DNA of 64,000 nucleotides from Kaistia adipata DSM 17808 (GCF_000423225.1 NZ_KE383991.1:1312217-1376216); one strand, 5' to 3'; positions 50,071 through 60,392 are shown, counted from the first letter of the stretch. Numbers and translations: made by a program. The notes: generated from the letters alone by a model not told the origin.

Positions 50071-51855
50071 CTAGTTGTCGCCCCAGGCGGCCAATGCCTT
50101 CTCGAACACGCGCTGTCCGGGCGTTCCCTTCTCGAAGGTCAGGATGGCGCGCTGATCGTTGTTGTAGACGATCGGCAGGTCGATCCAGTTGCGCTCGCGC
50201 AGCAGCGCGACATTCTGGGCCATCGGCCGGGCGTCGTTGGTGAAGGCGATCCAGAAGAAGCCGTCGGCCACCTTCGCGGCCGCGCCGTCGAGCGGCTGGC
50301 CGCGCGATTCCTCGGTCGGCTTCATGACCAGCGCCGGCACCGACTTGACGCCGCCGCCGGCGAAGTCGGACGGCGTGTCGACGACGATCTCGACGAGATG
50401 GCTGGCCGGCAGCGCGCTGTCGTTGTTCTTGCGGATGTTCAGCGTCACCTTCATGCCCTTCTCGGGCACCTCCAGATTGGCCTGGATCTCCGGGCCGTTG
50501 GAGGAGTTCGGATTGAACTTCCAGGTGGCGGTCGCCGGCACGATCTTGACGCTCTGGCTGCCATCGGTCGGCTGCTCGTAGAGAATCGCCTTCTGCGCGA
50601 CGAGCGAATCTTCCGCACCGGCGGTGGCCTGCGGCGGGGCGGTCTGTGGCGCCTCGGCGGGCGCCTCCGGAGCGCTGGCGGGACGCGTGCCCTCGGGCGC
50701 CACCACGCCGGCGAGCGGGTCCAGCTCCTGATCGCCAGGCGCGGGCTCGGCATCGACGGTACGCACGGCCTTTGGCGGCGTGTCGTCCGGCGCGCCGCCC
50801 AGGCGATCGGCATTCTTGGTGCTGGCCGGGGCCGGCTCGGGGTTCTCGCTGAGCGTCGGCTTCGGCCCGCTTTGCTCGGCGGAATCGATGAGGTCGCCGA
50901 TCACGTCCTTGACGACGCTGCGCTGCGACCAGGCCAGCGCGGCAATGCCGCCGAGCAGCAGGCCGATCAGGATCAGCAGGATCAGCGTCGGCCAGCGCGA
51001 CGACTTCTTGCGCTCGGAATAGGCGGGGCGTTCCGCGCCGCGGCCGCGATCCCGGCCGGCCTTGCGGGCCTTGCGGCCACGCGGCTCGTCGAGGTCGGCA
51101 TCTCCAAGCGGATCGTCATGGAAAGGTTCCGCCGCCCAATCGGAATCGGACGACAGCCGGCGTCCCGCCTCGATATCGTCATCGAGATCGAAATGCGGCT
51201 CGTCGTGATCGCGCGACAGGCGCGGCTCGCGCCGGCCTCCCCCCTGCGGGGCGGAACGGTCATGGGCGAAATCGGACTTCGGCGTCGCCTGCGGCCATTG
51301 CGGCTGGATCGGCGGCGCCTGGCGCAGCGTTCTCGGCTCGGGCTCGACTTCCGGCCAGTCATGCTCCGGCTCGACCGGGTCGACGGGGCCCTCGTCGATC
51401 TCCTCGACAAGGGGCAGCTCCGGCTCGGCGCGAGGCGGCGCCGGCGGCGGCACGGGGCGAGCCGGCTCCGCCGCGCGCGGCGCGGGGCGCGGCGGCACGG
51501 GTTCAGCACGAGGTGGTTCGACCGCCTCGACGGGCTCTTCCGGCTCCGGCTCGGCGACGACCGGCGCGGGCTCCGGCTCGGGAGCGGCGGCCAGCGCCTC
51601 GGCCACGGCGGCCGCGGCGCTGACCCGGACCGGCGTCGCGCGGGCGGCACTCGCCTCGCGCTCCACCTTGCGGATCGCCTCTTCCAGTTCCAGGCGCTGG
51701 CGGGAGATCTCGGAGGTCGTCAGCGGGGGATCGATCGACTTCAACTGGGCGATCAGCGCGGTGCGCGCCTTGTCGTAAACCGAACGACGCGCGTCTCCGG
51801 AATCGGTCTCGAAGCCGGAAACCGCCTTTTTCAATACCGCGTAATAGTCGGTCAT
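50071..51855 (-). CDS. Proline-rich single-pass membrane protein of unknown function
   Basis: 594 residues. N-terminal helical module of about 75 residues (DYYAVLKKAVSGFETDSGDA, then DPPLTTSEISRQRLELEEAI) conserved, as I recall, in Rhizobiales; then about 170 residues rich in Pro, Glu and Ala, an acidic/basic linker, a membrane helix near residues 288-310 (WPTLILLILIGLLLGGIAAL), a second disordered part, and a C-terminal domain from about residue 420 (QKAILYEQPTDGSQSVKIV, VTLNIRKNNDSALPASHLVEI, FWIAFTNDARPMAQNVALL) probably periplasmic. The function is unknown. It lies just downstream of purA, 52 bp away, on the same strand. Confidence 0.8.
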   Translation of the reverse strand: MTDYYAVLKKAVSGFETDSGDARRSVYDKARTALIAQLKSIDPPLTTSEISRQRLELEEAIRKVEREASAARATPVRVSAAAAVAEALAAAPEPEPAPVVAEPEPEEPVEAVEPPRAEPVPPRPAPRAAEPARPVPPPAPPRAEPELPLVEEIDEGPVDPVEPEHDWPEVEPEPRTLRQAPPIQPQWPQATPKSDFAHDRSAPQGGGRREPRLSRDHDEPHFDLDDDIEAGRRLSSDSDWAAEPFHDDPLGDADLDEPRGRKARKAGRDRGRGAERPAYSERKKSSRWPTLILLILIGLLLGGIAALAWSQRSVVKDVIGDLIDSAEQSGPKPTLSENPEPAPASTKNADRLGGAPDDTPPKAVRTVDAEPAPGDQELDPLAGVVAPEGTRPASAPEAPAEAPQTAPPQATAGAEDSLVAQKAILYEQPTDGSQSVKIVPATATWKFNPNSSNGPEIQANLEVPEKGMKVTLNIRKNNDSALPASHLVEIVVDTPSDFAGGGVKSVPALVMKPTEESRGQPLDGAAAKVADGFFWIAFTNDARPMAQNVALLRERNWIDLPIVYNNDQRAILTFEKGTPGQRVFEKALAAWGDN

Positions 51856-51907
51856 CGTCCCATTCTACTAACTGACACGTCCGAACCGGCGCCTGAGATC
51901 GGCAGCC

Positions 51908-53200
51908 TTAGTCCTGGAACGGATCCTGAACCAGAATTGTATCGTCGCGTTCCGGGCTGGTCGACAGGAGCGCGACCGGCGCGCCGATCAGCTCCTCGAC
52001 GTGGCGAACATACTTCACGGCCTGTGCCGGCAGGTCGTTCCAGCTGCGAGCCCCGGCGGTGGAATCCTTCCATCCCTCCAGCGTCTCGTAGATCGGCTCG
52101 ACCCGGGCCTGCGCCGCCTGCGAGGCCGGGAGATAATCGATCTCGCGGCCATCGAGCTTATATCCAACGCAAATCTTGATTTCTTCAAGGCCGTCGAGAA
52201 CATCGAGCTTGGTCAGCGCGATGCCGGTGATGCCGGAGGTGCGAACCGTCTGGCGAACCAGCACGGCATCGAACCAGCCGCAACGACGCTTGCGGCCCGT
52301 TACCGTACCGAATTCGTGGCCGCGCGTACCGAGGAAATCGCCGACTTCGCCGGTCTGCTCGGTCGGGAACGGACCCTCGCCGACGCGGGTCGTGTAGGCC
52401 TTGGTGATGCCGAGCACGTAGCCGACGGCGCCCGGGCCCATGCCCGAACCGGTCGCGGCCTGGCCGGCGACGGTGTTGGACGAGGTGACGAACGGATAGG
52501 TGCCGTGGTCGATGTCGAGCAGGGCGCCCTGCGCGCCTTCGAACAGGATGCGCTTGCCGGCGCGGCGCTCGCGGTCGAGCAGCTGCCAGACCGAATCCAT
52601 GAACGGCAGCACCTTGTCGGCGACCGAGGCGAGCTCCTCATAGAGCGAGTCGACAGAAATTTCGTCCTGACCGAGGCCGCGGCGCAGCGCGTTGTGGTGC
52701 GCCAGTAGGCGCTCGATCTTCTCGCGCAGCGCCGGCAGGTCGGCGAGGTCCATGACGCGGATGGCGCGACGGCCGACCTTGTCCTCATAGGCCGGGCCGA
52801 TGCCGCGCTTGGTGGTGCCGATGCGGGTGCCGGAGGTGCTGTTCTCGCGGAACGCGTCGAGGTCGCGATGCAGCGACAGGATCAGCGCGGCGTTCTCGGC
52901 GATGCGGAGATTGTCGGGCCCGACCTTGACGCCCTGCGCCTCGAGCCGGCCGATCTCGGCGACGAGCGCATGCGGATCGACGACGACGCCGTTGCCGATG
53001 ACGCCGAGCTTGCCCGGACGCACCACGCCCGACGGAAGCAGGCTGAGCTTGTAGGACACGCCGTCGATGACGAGCGTATGGCCGGCATTGTGACCGCCCT
53101 GGAAGCGCACGACGATGTCGGCGCGCTCGGAGAGCCAGTCGACGATCTTGCCCTTGCCTTCGTCGCCCCATTGCGATCCGACGACGACTACATTCGCCAT
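51908..53200 (-). CDS. purA: Adenylosuccinate synthetase
   Basis: 430 residues; ATG at 53200 gives the family start [18 protein letters not shown]. It condenses IMP and aspartate with GTP, the first step from IMP to AMP. Catalytic Asp13 (GDEGKGK) and His41 (GGHNAGHT) are present, as are [21 protein letters not shown], the [14 protein letters not shown] loop, the [13 protein letters not shown] arginines and the C-terminal GTP-site segment [12 protein letters not shown]. Complete. Confidence 0.97.
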   Translation of the reverse strand: MANVVVVGSQWGDEGKGKIVDWLSERADIVVRFQGGHNAGHTLVIDGVSYKLSLLPSGVVRPGKLGVIGNGVVVDPHALVAEIGRLEAQGVKVGPDNLRIAENAALILSLHRDLDAFRENSTSGTRIGTTKRGIGPAYEDKVGRRAIRVMDLADLPALREKIERLLAHHNALRRGLGQDEISVDSLYEELASVADKVLPFMDSVWQLLDRERRAGKRILFEGAQGALLDIDHGTYPFVTSSNTVAGQAATGSGMGPGAVGYVLGITKAYTTRVGEGPFPTEQTGEVGDFLGTRGHEFGTVTGRKRRCGWFDAVLVRQTVRTSGITGIALTKLDVLDGLEEIKICVGYKLDGREIDYLPASQAAQARVEPIYETLEGWKDSTAGARSWNDLPAQAVKYVRHVEELIGAPVALLSTSPERDDTILVQDPFQD

Positions 53201-53352
53201 TGAAACTACCCTTTTCGACGTGCTGCCACAGCTTATGCCGCGCGACCGGGCGCGCGATAGACCCCGTTGCCGGCGAACGACCGGCACAAGGCGCGCGGAC
53301 TATATAGACTCCGTATCACCGGCGCGACCCCCCGCCGCCCCATCTTGCGGCG

Positions 53353-55008
53353 TCAATTCGCCCAGAAAACCTCCTGATCAGCGGGCCAGCTGATCGAGAA
53401 GGCGTTTTGGATCTCCTTCGTCTCGCCCGGCGCGTAGTCATAGCGCCAGGCGACGACGCCGCGGCGGCCGTCGACGGCGGTCTCGGTCGGCGGCGTCGCC
53501 ACCGGCAGCGCCTCGATCGCGATCGCCTTCGCCTCGGCGACGGGCAGCTGGTCCAGCACGACGATCGCCATCGGACGCTTGTGCCGATTCTCGACCTTGA
53601 TCAGATAGCGCCGCTCATCCGTCCGCTGCGACGAGATCAGGCCGCGCTCGCCGGTCTGCTGCTGCACGGTGGTGCGCGAAACCGCGACCTTGTCGTCGAC
53701 GCCGAAGCCGAGCGTCACCTCGTCGTTCGGCGCGGTGAAGGGCAAAGCCACCGTCCCGGCGAAGGCGCCGTCGCGATAGAGCACGGCCTCGCCGCCGAGA
53801 TAGGGCGCGCCGGAGGCGTTCTTGAACCGCGCCGTCAGGTAGGCGGTCTCGCTGATCGCCGGCGCGGCGCGCACCTCGAGCCGCGGCGTCACGCTCTCGC
53901 CGCCGATGCGAATCGAGCGCTGCCCCTCCCCCGAGGCGACGGTGACCGGATCCGTGATCCGGTACTCGGCGCGGAAATCGCCGAAATCGGCGACCGCCTC
54001 GGCCTGGCCGATGGCGTCATAGCCGCCGCCCTGGGCCTCGGCGTGAATTGGCGGCGCGGCCGCCGGCATCGGACGGACGACCGCCAGCGATTCGCGATCC
54101 TTCGCCTCGTAGCGCGGCACGAAGCGGACGATGCTCTCGAAGAGTTCCGGCGCCTGCGTGCCCTCGGCCGGGCGTGCGGTCGAGAGCACCAGCGCGACCT
54201 TGTTCCAGTCCTCGCCCGTCTCCTGATGCAGTTCCGCGCGACGAACCAGGTCGAGCTTCGGCGCGCCGCCCGCCTCGTCGAGCGAAAGCGACATATCATA
54301 GGCCGGCGTCCAGCCGGCGGCCTGGGTGCGGTAGCGCAAGGTCAGCCGCCCGCTGGTGGGCTGTTCGGCCGCGATCTCGACACGGGCGACCCGCTTCGGC
54401 AGCGGCGGCGGCAGCATGTCGAGCGCGCGCTGGCGACCGGCGATCGTCTTTTCGAGCGCCCGCTTCTCGATCATCACTCCGGCGCGCAGGCCGGCGATCT
54501 TCTCGCGCTCGGAACCAAGCCCCTCGGCGGTGCCGGCCCAATCGCCGACCGGCTTGCCGTCGGCAAAGCCCTTGGCGAGGCCCTGCGGCAGGCTCTCGGC
54601 CAACCCGTCGACGAACTTCACCCGAAGGTCGAGCGCGGCGAGCCGGTCGTCGAGGCCGCGCATCTGGTCGTTCAGCCCGTCGATCTCGGCCTCGATGCCA
54701 TTGCGCACGGGATCGCTGTCGGGATCGGCGTCGCGCGGCTTCGTCTCGACCGAGCGAATGACGACGCCGCCCGCCGCCAGTCCCTCGACCCGGAGGCTGT
54801 CCTGCGCCATGTCGGCCGGCAGATCGTCCACCACCAGCACGCTGAGACCGGCCGGCACGGAGAAGCCCGCCTCGCGCTGGATCGCGGCGCTCTGCGGATG
54901 CACGGTCACGGCGGTGATCCGGCTCTCGATGGCGACGTCGCCGGCAAGGACCGGCGCCGTGGAAGCGGCGAGCACCGCAAGCGACAAAGCGAGGATCTTC
55001 ATGGGCAT
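53353..55008 (-). CDS. DUF4139/DUF4140 (mucoidy inhibitor MuiA-like) exported protein
   Basis: 551 residues from ATG 55008 after GGAAAG; ATG 55002 is also possible. Signal peptide about residues 1-22 (LAVLAASTAPVLAG). N-terminal DUF4140 (AVTVHPQSAAIQREAGFSVPAG), a coiled-coil middle (EAEIDGLNDQMRGLDDRLAAL and following), and C-terminal DUF4139 (LRYRTQAAGWTPAYDMSLSL, TGEDWNKVALVLSTARP, and near the end YDYAPGETKEIQNAFSISWP). Function poorly known; periplasmic, envelope-related in Streptomyces MuiA naming. Single gene between purA and the ClbS/DfsB gene. Confidence 0.85.
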   Translation of the reverse strand: MPMKILALSLAVLAASTAPVLAGDVAIESRITAVTVHPQSAAIQREAGFSVPAGLSVLVVDDLPADMAQDSLRVEGLAAGGVVIRSVETKPRDADPDSDPVRNGIEAEIDGLNDQMRGLDDRLAALDLRVKFVDGLAESLPQGLAKGFADGKPVGDWAGTAEGLGSEREKIAGLRAGVMIEKRALEKTIAGRQRALDMLPPPLPKRVARVEIAAEQPTSGRLTLRYRTQAAGWTPAYDMSLSLDEAGGAPKLDLVRRAELHQETGEDWNKVALVLSTARPAEGTQAPELFESIVRFVPRYEAKDRESLAVVRPMPAAAPPIHAEAQGGGYDAIGQAEAVADFGDFRAEYRITDPVTVASGEGQRSIRIGGESVTPRLEVRAAPAISETAYLTARFKNASGAPYLGGEAVLYRDGAFAGTVALPFTAPNDEVTLGFGVDDKVAVSRTTVQQQTGERGLISSQRTDERRYLIKVENRHKRPMAIVVLDQLPVAEAKAIAIEALPVATPPTETAVDGRRGVVAWRYDYAPGETKEIQNAFSISWPADQEVFWAN

Positions 55009-55128
55009 GCTGACTTTCCACAAAGGATGGTACACGGCAGGCTGGCAGGCCAATGCCCGCATAGCGCGCGATTGTGGTATCCCCGCGCCACAATTGCGCT
55101 CGTCATGTGGAAAATGCGGCGAACCCGG

Positions 55129-55641
55129 TCACGCGACGCCGCTCGTCTTCTTCCACTTGCGTAGCCGGCCGCGCGCATTGGCATAGGGCGACGACGTGTT
55201 GAACTGGATCATCCGGCCCATCGTGTAGGTCTCGTACCAGGGCGCGCCATAGAGCGCCGCGTCGTCCTGCCGCTCGATCAGCGCCACGAGGCGATCCTTC
55301 GCCGTCGCGAAGCGCCGCAGGAGTTCCTCGAAGGGAAGATCCGCATAGTCGGCGTAGAATTTCCGCGCGAGGGCGCCGAGCTCGTTCCACTTGTAGCCGG
55401 TCTCGGGGAAATCGACCGGCTCGCCCGCATCCCGCCGGACATGCCATTTCAGCACCAGTTCGCCCCATCCGGTCAGATAGGCGACAAGGTCATGCACGCT
55501 CATGTGGCTGCCCTTGGCGTGGCCTTCGAGCGTCTTCTCACCCGTCCGCCCGGGCGGAACCGTGGCGAGCTCCTTCATCAGCTTGTCGAAGTTGGAGCCG
55601 ATCGCATCGAGAAGCTCGCCCTTGCTAGCCGGTACGGCCAT
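55129..55641 (-). CDS. ClbS/DfsB-family four-helix bundle protein
   Basis: 170 residues; ATG at 55641 after AGGGGGAATCAG. The start MAVPASKGELLDAIGSNFDKLMKEL, the GSHMSVHDLVAYLTGWGELVLKW helix, and the end NTSSPYANARGRLRKWKK are diagnostic of ClbS/DfsB. The family is DinB-like; ClbS protects the producer from colibactin, but most members have no known role and are found without toxin clusters, as here. Repeat doublets lie in the gap upstream. Confidence 0.88.
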   Translation of the reverse strand: MAVPASKGELLDAIGSNFDKLMKELATVPPGRTGEKTLEGHAKGSHMSVHDLVAYLTGWGELVLKWHVRRDAGEPVDFPETGYKWNELGALARKFYADYADLPFEELLRRFATAKDRLVALIERQDDAALYGAPWYETYTMGRMIQFNTSSPYANARGRLRKWKKTSGVA

Positions 55642-55670
55642 CTGATTCCCCCTGAGGCGCACAATAGATC

Positions 55671-55804
55671 CCCTCCCCCTTGCGGGGAGGGTTAGGGAGG
55701 GGGTACCGGCGCAGACCGTCCGGCGGCCCCCGGCACCGCATCAGATCCATGGTCGCAGACCGAGGCAGTACCCTCACCCCGCCCCTCCCCACAAGGGGGA
55801 GGGA
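55671..55804. repeat. Inverted doublet of C-rich REP-like elements
   Basis: CCCTCCCCCTTGCGGGGAGGG with following TTAGGGAGGGGGTAC at 55671-55709 recurs in inverse orientation at 55768-55804 (CCCTCCCCCTTGTGGGGAGGGG, then GGGTGAGGGTAC). Each copy can form its own stem, and the two can pair together. This fills most of the 240-bp gap between the ClbS/DfsB gene and the EamA gene. Confidence 0.75.
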
Positions 55805-55881
55805 GAATAGAGGCCCGCCCACCCCTTGGCAGCAGCGGTCCGACAGGGCTATCCAGACCTCTTGCTGTCCGAGGCCAGTCC

Positions 55882-56811
55882 ATGTCGTTTCTCTCCGGGG
55901 CCTTCGCCTGGTTGTTCAACCGGCCCTATCTCCTGCTCGCGCTGACCTTCCTGTTCTGGGCGATCAACATCGTGCTCGGCCGCTATGTCGTCGGCTCGAT
56001 CCCGCCGGTGGCACTGGCGCAGATCCGCTGGCTCGGCGCATCGCTGATCATCCTGCCCTTCGCCTGGCCGCACCTGAAGCGCGACTGGCCGGCGATTCGC
56101 GGCAGCCTCGGCATCATGCTGCTGCTCGCCGCCTCCGGCATCGGCGCCTATAACACCCTCGCCTATTACGGCCTGCAATATACCGAGGCGCTGAACGGGC
56201 TTCTGATGCAGTCGATCGCGCCGCTGGTCATCGGCGTCTGGTCGCTGATCCTGTTCAGGGACCGCATGTCGGCCGCGCAGATCACCGGCGTCTGCCTGTC
56301 GCTCTGCGGCGTCATCCTGATCGTCTGCCGCGGCGATCCGGCCGTGCTGCTGCACCTGACGCTCAATATCGGCGACATCATCATGCTGGTCGCGATCAGC
56401 TGCTACGGCTTCTATTCGGCGCTTCTGAAGAAGGGGCCGCGCATCCACTATCTGTCGATGCTCGGCTTCACCATTCCCGCCGGCGCGGCGATGATCCTGC
56501 CCTTCTTCGCGTGGGAGATCGCTTCCGGCCAGGTGATGCACGCGACGCCGCTCACCTTCGCCGTGCTCGCCTATGTCGTCGTGATCCCCTCGGTCGTCGC
56601 CTACATGTTCTTCAATCGCGGCGTCGCGCTGATCGGGCCGAACCGCGCCGGACCGTTCTTCCACCTGCTGCCGGTGTTCGGTTCAGCGATCGCCATCGTC
56701 TTCCTCGGCGAACAGCCACGCTGGTTCCACGGCGCCGGCTATGCGCTGATCCTCGGCGGCATCGCCATCGCGCAACTGAGCCTGGCCCGCATTCGCGCCT
56801 TCGGGCGGTAG
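55882..56811 (+). CDS. EamA-family (DMT) transporter
   Basis: 309 residues with ten hydrophobic segments in two EamA repeats. The first repeat starts LALTFLFWAINIVLGRYV and includes ASGIGAYNTLAYYGLQYTEAL; the second starts DIIMLVAISCYGFYSALLKK and has VAYMFFNRGVALIGPNRAGPFFHLLPVFG. Members export amino acids or other metabolites; the substrate is not deducible. Flanked on both sides by repeat doublets and divergent from the ClbS/DfsB gene. Confidence 0.9.
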   Translation: MSFLSGAFAWLFNRPYLLLALTFLFWAINIVLGRYVVGSIPPVALAQIRWLGASLIILPFAWPHLKRDWPAIRGSLGIMLLLAASGIGAYNTLAYYGLQYTEALNGLLMQSIAPLVIGVWSLILFRDRMSAAQITGVCLSLCGVILIVCRGDPAVLLHLTLNIGDIIMLVAISCYGFYSALLKKGPRIHYLSMLGFTIPAGAAMILPFFAWEIASGQVMHATPLTFAVLAYVVVIPSVVAYMFFNRGVALIGPNRAGPFFHLLPVFGSAIAIVFLGEQPRWFHGAGYALILGGIAIAQLSLARIRAFGR

Positions 56812-56886
56812 CCCGTACGGGCCTGCCAGACACCGAATTCCATCATCCTGAGTGTCTGGCCCGAAATGCAGGGGACACTCTACTTT

Positions 56887-57010
56887 CACCTCTCCCTGAG
56901 GGAGAGGTCGACGGCCGAAGGCCGGCGGGTGAGGGTTTACGGCCTCACCGGATGGTTTCCTAAACCCTCACCCGGAGCTTCGCTCCGACCTCTCCCTCAG
57001 GGAGAGGTGA
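56887..57010. repeat. Inverted doublet of CTCTCCCTGAGGGAGAG elements
   Basis: Element 56887-56940 has the palindrome ACCTCTCCCTGAGGGAGAGGT, then an inner hairpin GGCC-gaa-GGCC, then GGGTGAGGGTTTA. The inverse copy at 56961-57010 has the same outer blocks with inner hairpin GGAGC-gaa-GCTCC. The loop GAA is kept and the stem letters are swapped in a paired manner. Part of the 470-bp gene-free stretch between the EamA gene and serA. Confidence 0.8.
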
Positions 57011-57054
57011 AGGGAAGGCGGCGTGGCGGGCCTTGTCCAATTACGGGCCAGACA

Positions 57055-57166
57055 CTGAGGAGGCTTTCGCAGAAAGCCGTCTCGAAGGACGCAGGACGGT
57101 ACTGCAGCGAGAATGCGCGGTTCTGCCTTGTGCGTGCTTCGAGACGGCCCTGCGGGCCTCCTCAGC
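57055..57166. repeat. Inverted doublet of CTGAGGAGGC...GCCGTCTCGAAG elements
   Basis: First copy 57055-57094: CTGAGGAGGC, hairpin GGCTTTC-gca-GAAAGCC, then GTCTCGAAGGACGCA. Inverse copy 57131-57166: same outer blocks with hairpin GGCCC-gca-GGGCC. Again the loop is kept and the stem covaries. Different family from the doublet just upstream; no gene inside. Confidence 0.8.
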
Positions 57167-57223
57167 ATGTTGAGGGTGGTGTCCATCCATGCGCACCAAC
57201 CATCAGCCACAACAGGACCAAAA

Positions 57224-57258
57224 CAAAAAAGAGGCGACGGTTGCCCGTCGCCCCTCTT
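57224..57258 (-). terminator. Rho-independent terminator of serA
   Basis: On the minus strand GAGGGGCGACGG and CCGTCGCCTC form a stem of about 10 bp around GCAA, followed by TTTTTTGTTTT. It starts about 25 bp after the serA stop. Confidence 0.9.
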
Positions 57259-57281
57259 CGATCCGGTGCTGAGACCTTGTC

Positions 57282-58868
57282 TCAGAAGGTCAGGCGCTTG
57301 GCCTGGACGACACCCTCGAGCGCGCTGACGCGGTCGAGCACGCTGTCCGAGATCGCCTCGTCGACACCGATCAGCGCGATCGCGTCCTCGCCCGGCGCCT
57401 TGCGGCCCAGGTTGAAGGTGGCGATGTTGATGCCCTCGCCGCCGAGCAGGCTGGCGAAGCGGCCGATGAAGCCCGGCTTGTCCTTGTTGGTGACGTAGAG
57501 CATGTGGGGGCCGAGCTCGGCCTCCATGTTGATGCCCTTGATCTGGATGATCCGCGGGTTGACGTCGCCGAACACGGTGCCGGCGACCGAACGCTCCTGC
57601 CGCTCGGTCGTGACCGTCAGGCGGATGTAGTTCTCGTAGGCGCCCTGCTGCTCGCGGCGGACTTCCTCGACGGCGATGCCGCGCTCCTTGGCGATCGCCG
57701 GCGCCGAGACCATGTTGACGGTCTGCAGCTGCGGGCGCAGCACGGCGGCCAGCGCCGCGGCGGTCAGCGCGCGGACGTTCATCTCCGCGACCTCGCCCTC
57801 ATATTCGAGCTTGATCGCCTTGATGCCGGTCTCGGTGAGCTGGCCGGCGAAGGAGCCGAGCTGCTCGGCGAGCTTGACGAACGGCGTCAGGCGCGGCGCT
57901 TCCTCGGCGGTGATCGACGGCATGTTCAAGGCGTTGGAGACAGCGCCCTTGACCAGATAGTCGGCCATCTGCTCGGCGACCTGCAGCGCGACGTTCTCCT
58001 GCGCTTCCGTGGTCGAGGCGCCGAGATGCGGCGTCGCGACGACGTTCGGCAGGCCAAACAGCACGTTCTCGGTCGCCGGCTCTTCCTCGAACACGTCGAA
58101 GCCTGCACCGGCGACCTTGCCGGACTTCAGCGCCTCGGCGAGGTCCTTCTCGACGACCAGGCCGCCGCGCGCGCAATTGATGATGCGGACGCCGTCCTTC
58201 ATCTTCTCGATCGCCTTGGCGTCGATGATGCCGCGGGTCTTGTCGATCAGCGGCGTGTGCAGGGTGATGAAGTCGGCGCGGCGGAACAGCTCGTCGAGGT
58301 CGACCTTCTCGACGCCGAGATCGATCGCCCGCTCCGGCGACAGGAACGGATCGAAGGCGATGACGCGCATCCGGAGGCCGACGCCGCGCTCGGCGACGAT
58401 CGAACCGATATTGCCGCAGCCGATGATGCCGAGCGTCTTGCCCGTCACCTCGACGCCCATGAAGCGGTTCTTCTCCCACTTGCCGGCCTGGGTCGAGGCA
58501 TTCGCCTCGGGGATCTGGCGGGCGGTCGCGAAGATCATCGCGATCGCATGCTCGGCGGTGGTGATCGAGTTGCCGAAGGGTGTGTTCATCACGATGATGC
58601 CCTTCGCCGTCGCGGCCGGAATGTCGACATTGTCGACGCCGATGCCGGCGCGGCCGATGACGCGGAGATTTTTCGCCGCGGCGATGACCTTCTCGGTCAC
58701 CTTGGTGTTGGAGCGGATGGCGAGACCATCATAATTGCCGATGATCTCGAGCAGCTTCTCCTTGTCCTTGCCGAGATCCGGCAGGTAGTCGACCTCGACG
58801 CCACGATCCTTGAAGATCTGGACGGCGGTCTTGGAGAGCTTGTCGGAAATGAGAACGCGCGGTGCCAT
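57282..58868 (-). CDS. serA: D-3-phosphoglycerate dehydrogenase
   Basis: 528 residues, the long form. It oxidises 3-phosphoglycerate to 3-phosphohydroxypyruvate, first step of serine synthesis. NAD motif GKTLGIIGCGNIGSIVAERG, active-site Arg in INCARGGLV, Glu in GFDVFEEEPA and His in TPHLGASTTEAQENVA are seen. It is followed by the allosteric substrate-binding domain and a C-terminal ACT domain (LYVTNKDKPGFIGRFASLLGGEGINIATFNLGR) that binds serine as feedback inhibitor. serC lies upstream on the same strand. Confidence 0.97.
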   Translation of the reverse strand: MAPRVLISDKLSKTAVQIFKDRGVEVDYLPDLGKDKEKLLEIIGNYDGLAIRSNTKVTEKVIAAAKNLRVIGRAGIGVDNVDIPAATAKGIIVMNTPFGNSITTAEHAIAMIFATARQIPEANASTQAGKWEKNRFMGVEVTGKTLGIIGCGNIGSIVAERGVGLRMRVIAFDPFLSPERAIDLGVEKVDLDELFRRADFITLHTPLIDKTRGIIDAKAIEKMKDGVRIINCARGGLVVEKDLAEALKSGKVAGAGFDVFEEEPATENVLFGLPNVVATPHLGASTTEAQENVALQVAEQMADYLVKGAVSNALNMPSITAEEAPRLTPFVKLAEQLGSFAGQLTETGIKAIKLEYEGEVAEMNVRALTAAALAAVLRPQLQTVNMVSAPAIAKERGIAVEEVRREQQGAYENYIRLTVTTERQERSVAGTVFGDVNPRIIQIKGINMEAELGPHMLYVTNKDKPGFIGRFASLLGGEGINIATFNLGRKAPGEDAIALIGVDEAISDSVLDRVSALEGVVQAKRLTF

Positions 58869-58900
58869 GTGCTTTGTGTCCCTGGTTACCTAGCGCCGTC

Positions 58901-58987
58901 GTCATCCCGGACGAAGCGAAGCGTAGATCCGGGATCCATGCAGCCGAAGCCTGGGGCCGTATGGATCCCCGCTTTCGCGGGGATGAC
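58901..58987. repeat. Inverted doublet of GTCATCCC...GGGATCCAT elements
   Basis: GTCATCCCGG ... CCGGGATCCAT (58901-58939) and, in inverse orientation, GTCATCCCCGCGAAAGCGGGGATCCAT (58961-58987). Outer blocks match; the inner part of the first is longer. It fills the gap between serA and serC and may separate their expression. Confidence 0.8.
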
Positions 58988-59065
58988 GCCTGAGGGCGTG
59001 CGGACGCTGGTATGAAACTGGAATATCGAGCGAACGGGCGGGGCCGAGGCCCCGCCGGCTGAAAC

Positions 59066-60238
<1,173 letters not shown>

Positions 60239-60241
60239 AGT

Positions 60242-60278
60242 CTATCCTCTCAGATAGTAGCCCCTCGTTGGGGAGGGG
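60242..60278 (-). promoter_or_regulatory. Structured leader before serC (candidate serC RNA motif)
   Basis: On the minus strand two short hairpins precede the serC start: CCCCTC-CCCAAC-GAGGGG (60278-60261), then CTATC-TGAGAG-GATAG (60257-60242) whose loop and 3' arm hold the ribosome site GAGAGG, 4 bases before the start region. A conserved serC leader RNA has been described in Alphaproteobacteria; I recall the position but cannot verify the consensus, so the identity is tentative. The masking of the ribosome site is seen directly. Confidence 0.45.
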
Positions 60279-60340
60279 TGTCCCGCCGACGCGTTTACGC
60301 CTCGGCCGGAGCGAATGCAAGAGAGGTCGACACGGAAATG

Positions 60341-60372
60341 GAAAGGCGCGCCGCGTTGCCGCGGCGCGCCCC
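60341..60372 (-). terminator. Terminator of the outer membrane protein gene
   Basis: Minus strand: GGCGCGCCGCG and CGCGGCGCGCC form a perfect 11-bp stem with loop GCAA, followed by TTTCCATTTCC. It lies 20 bp after the stop codon at 60393. The T-run is weak but the stem is strong. Confidence 0.75.
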
Positions 60373-60392
60373 GGAATTCGGACCAGGCCCGA

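Noticed and set aside
49600-52179. 859-codon plus-strand frame opposite the lipid kinase and proline-rich protein genes
   Set aside because: Low-complexity Arg/Gly/Leu translation produced by Pro/Glu/Ala-rich coding on the other strand.
55600-59000. Repeat-rich area considered as an insertion sequence or CRISPR array
   Set aside because: There is no transposase frame, no regular direct repeats with spacers; copies are inverted pairs of different families.
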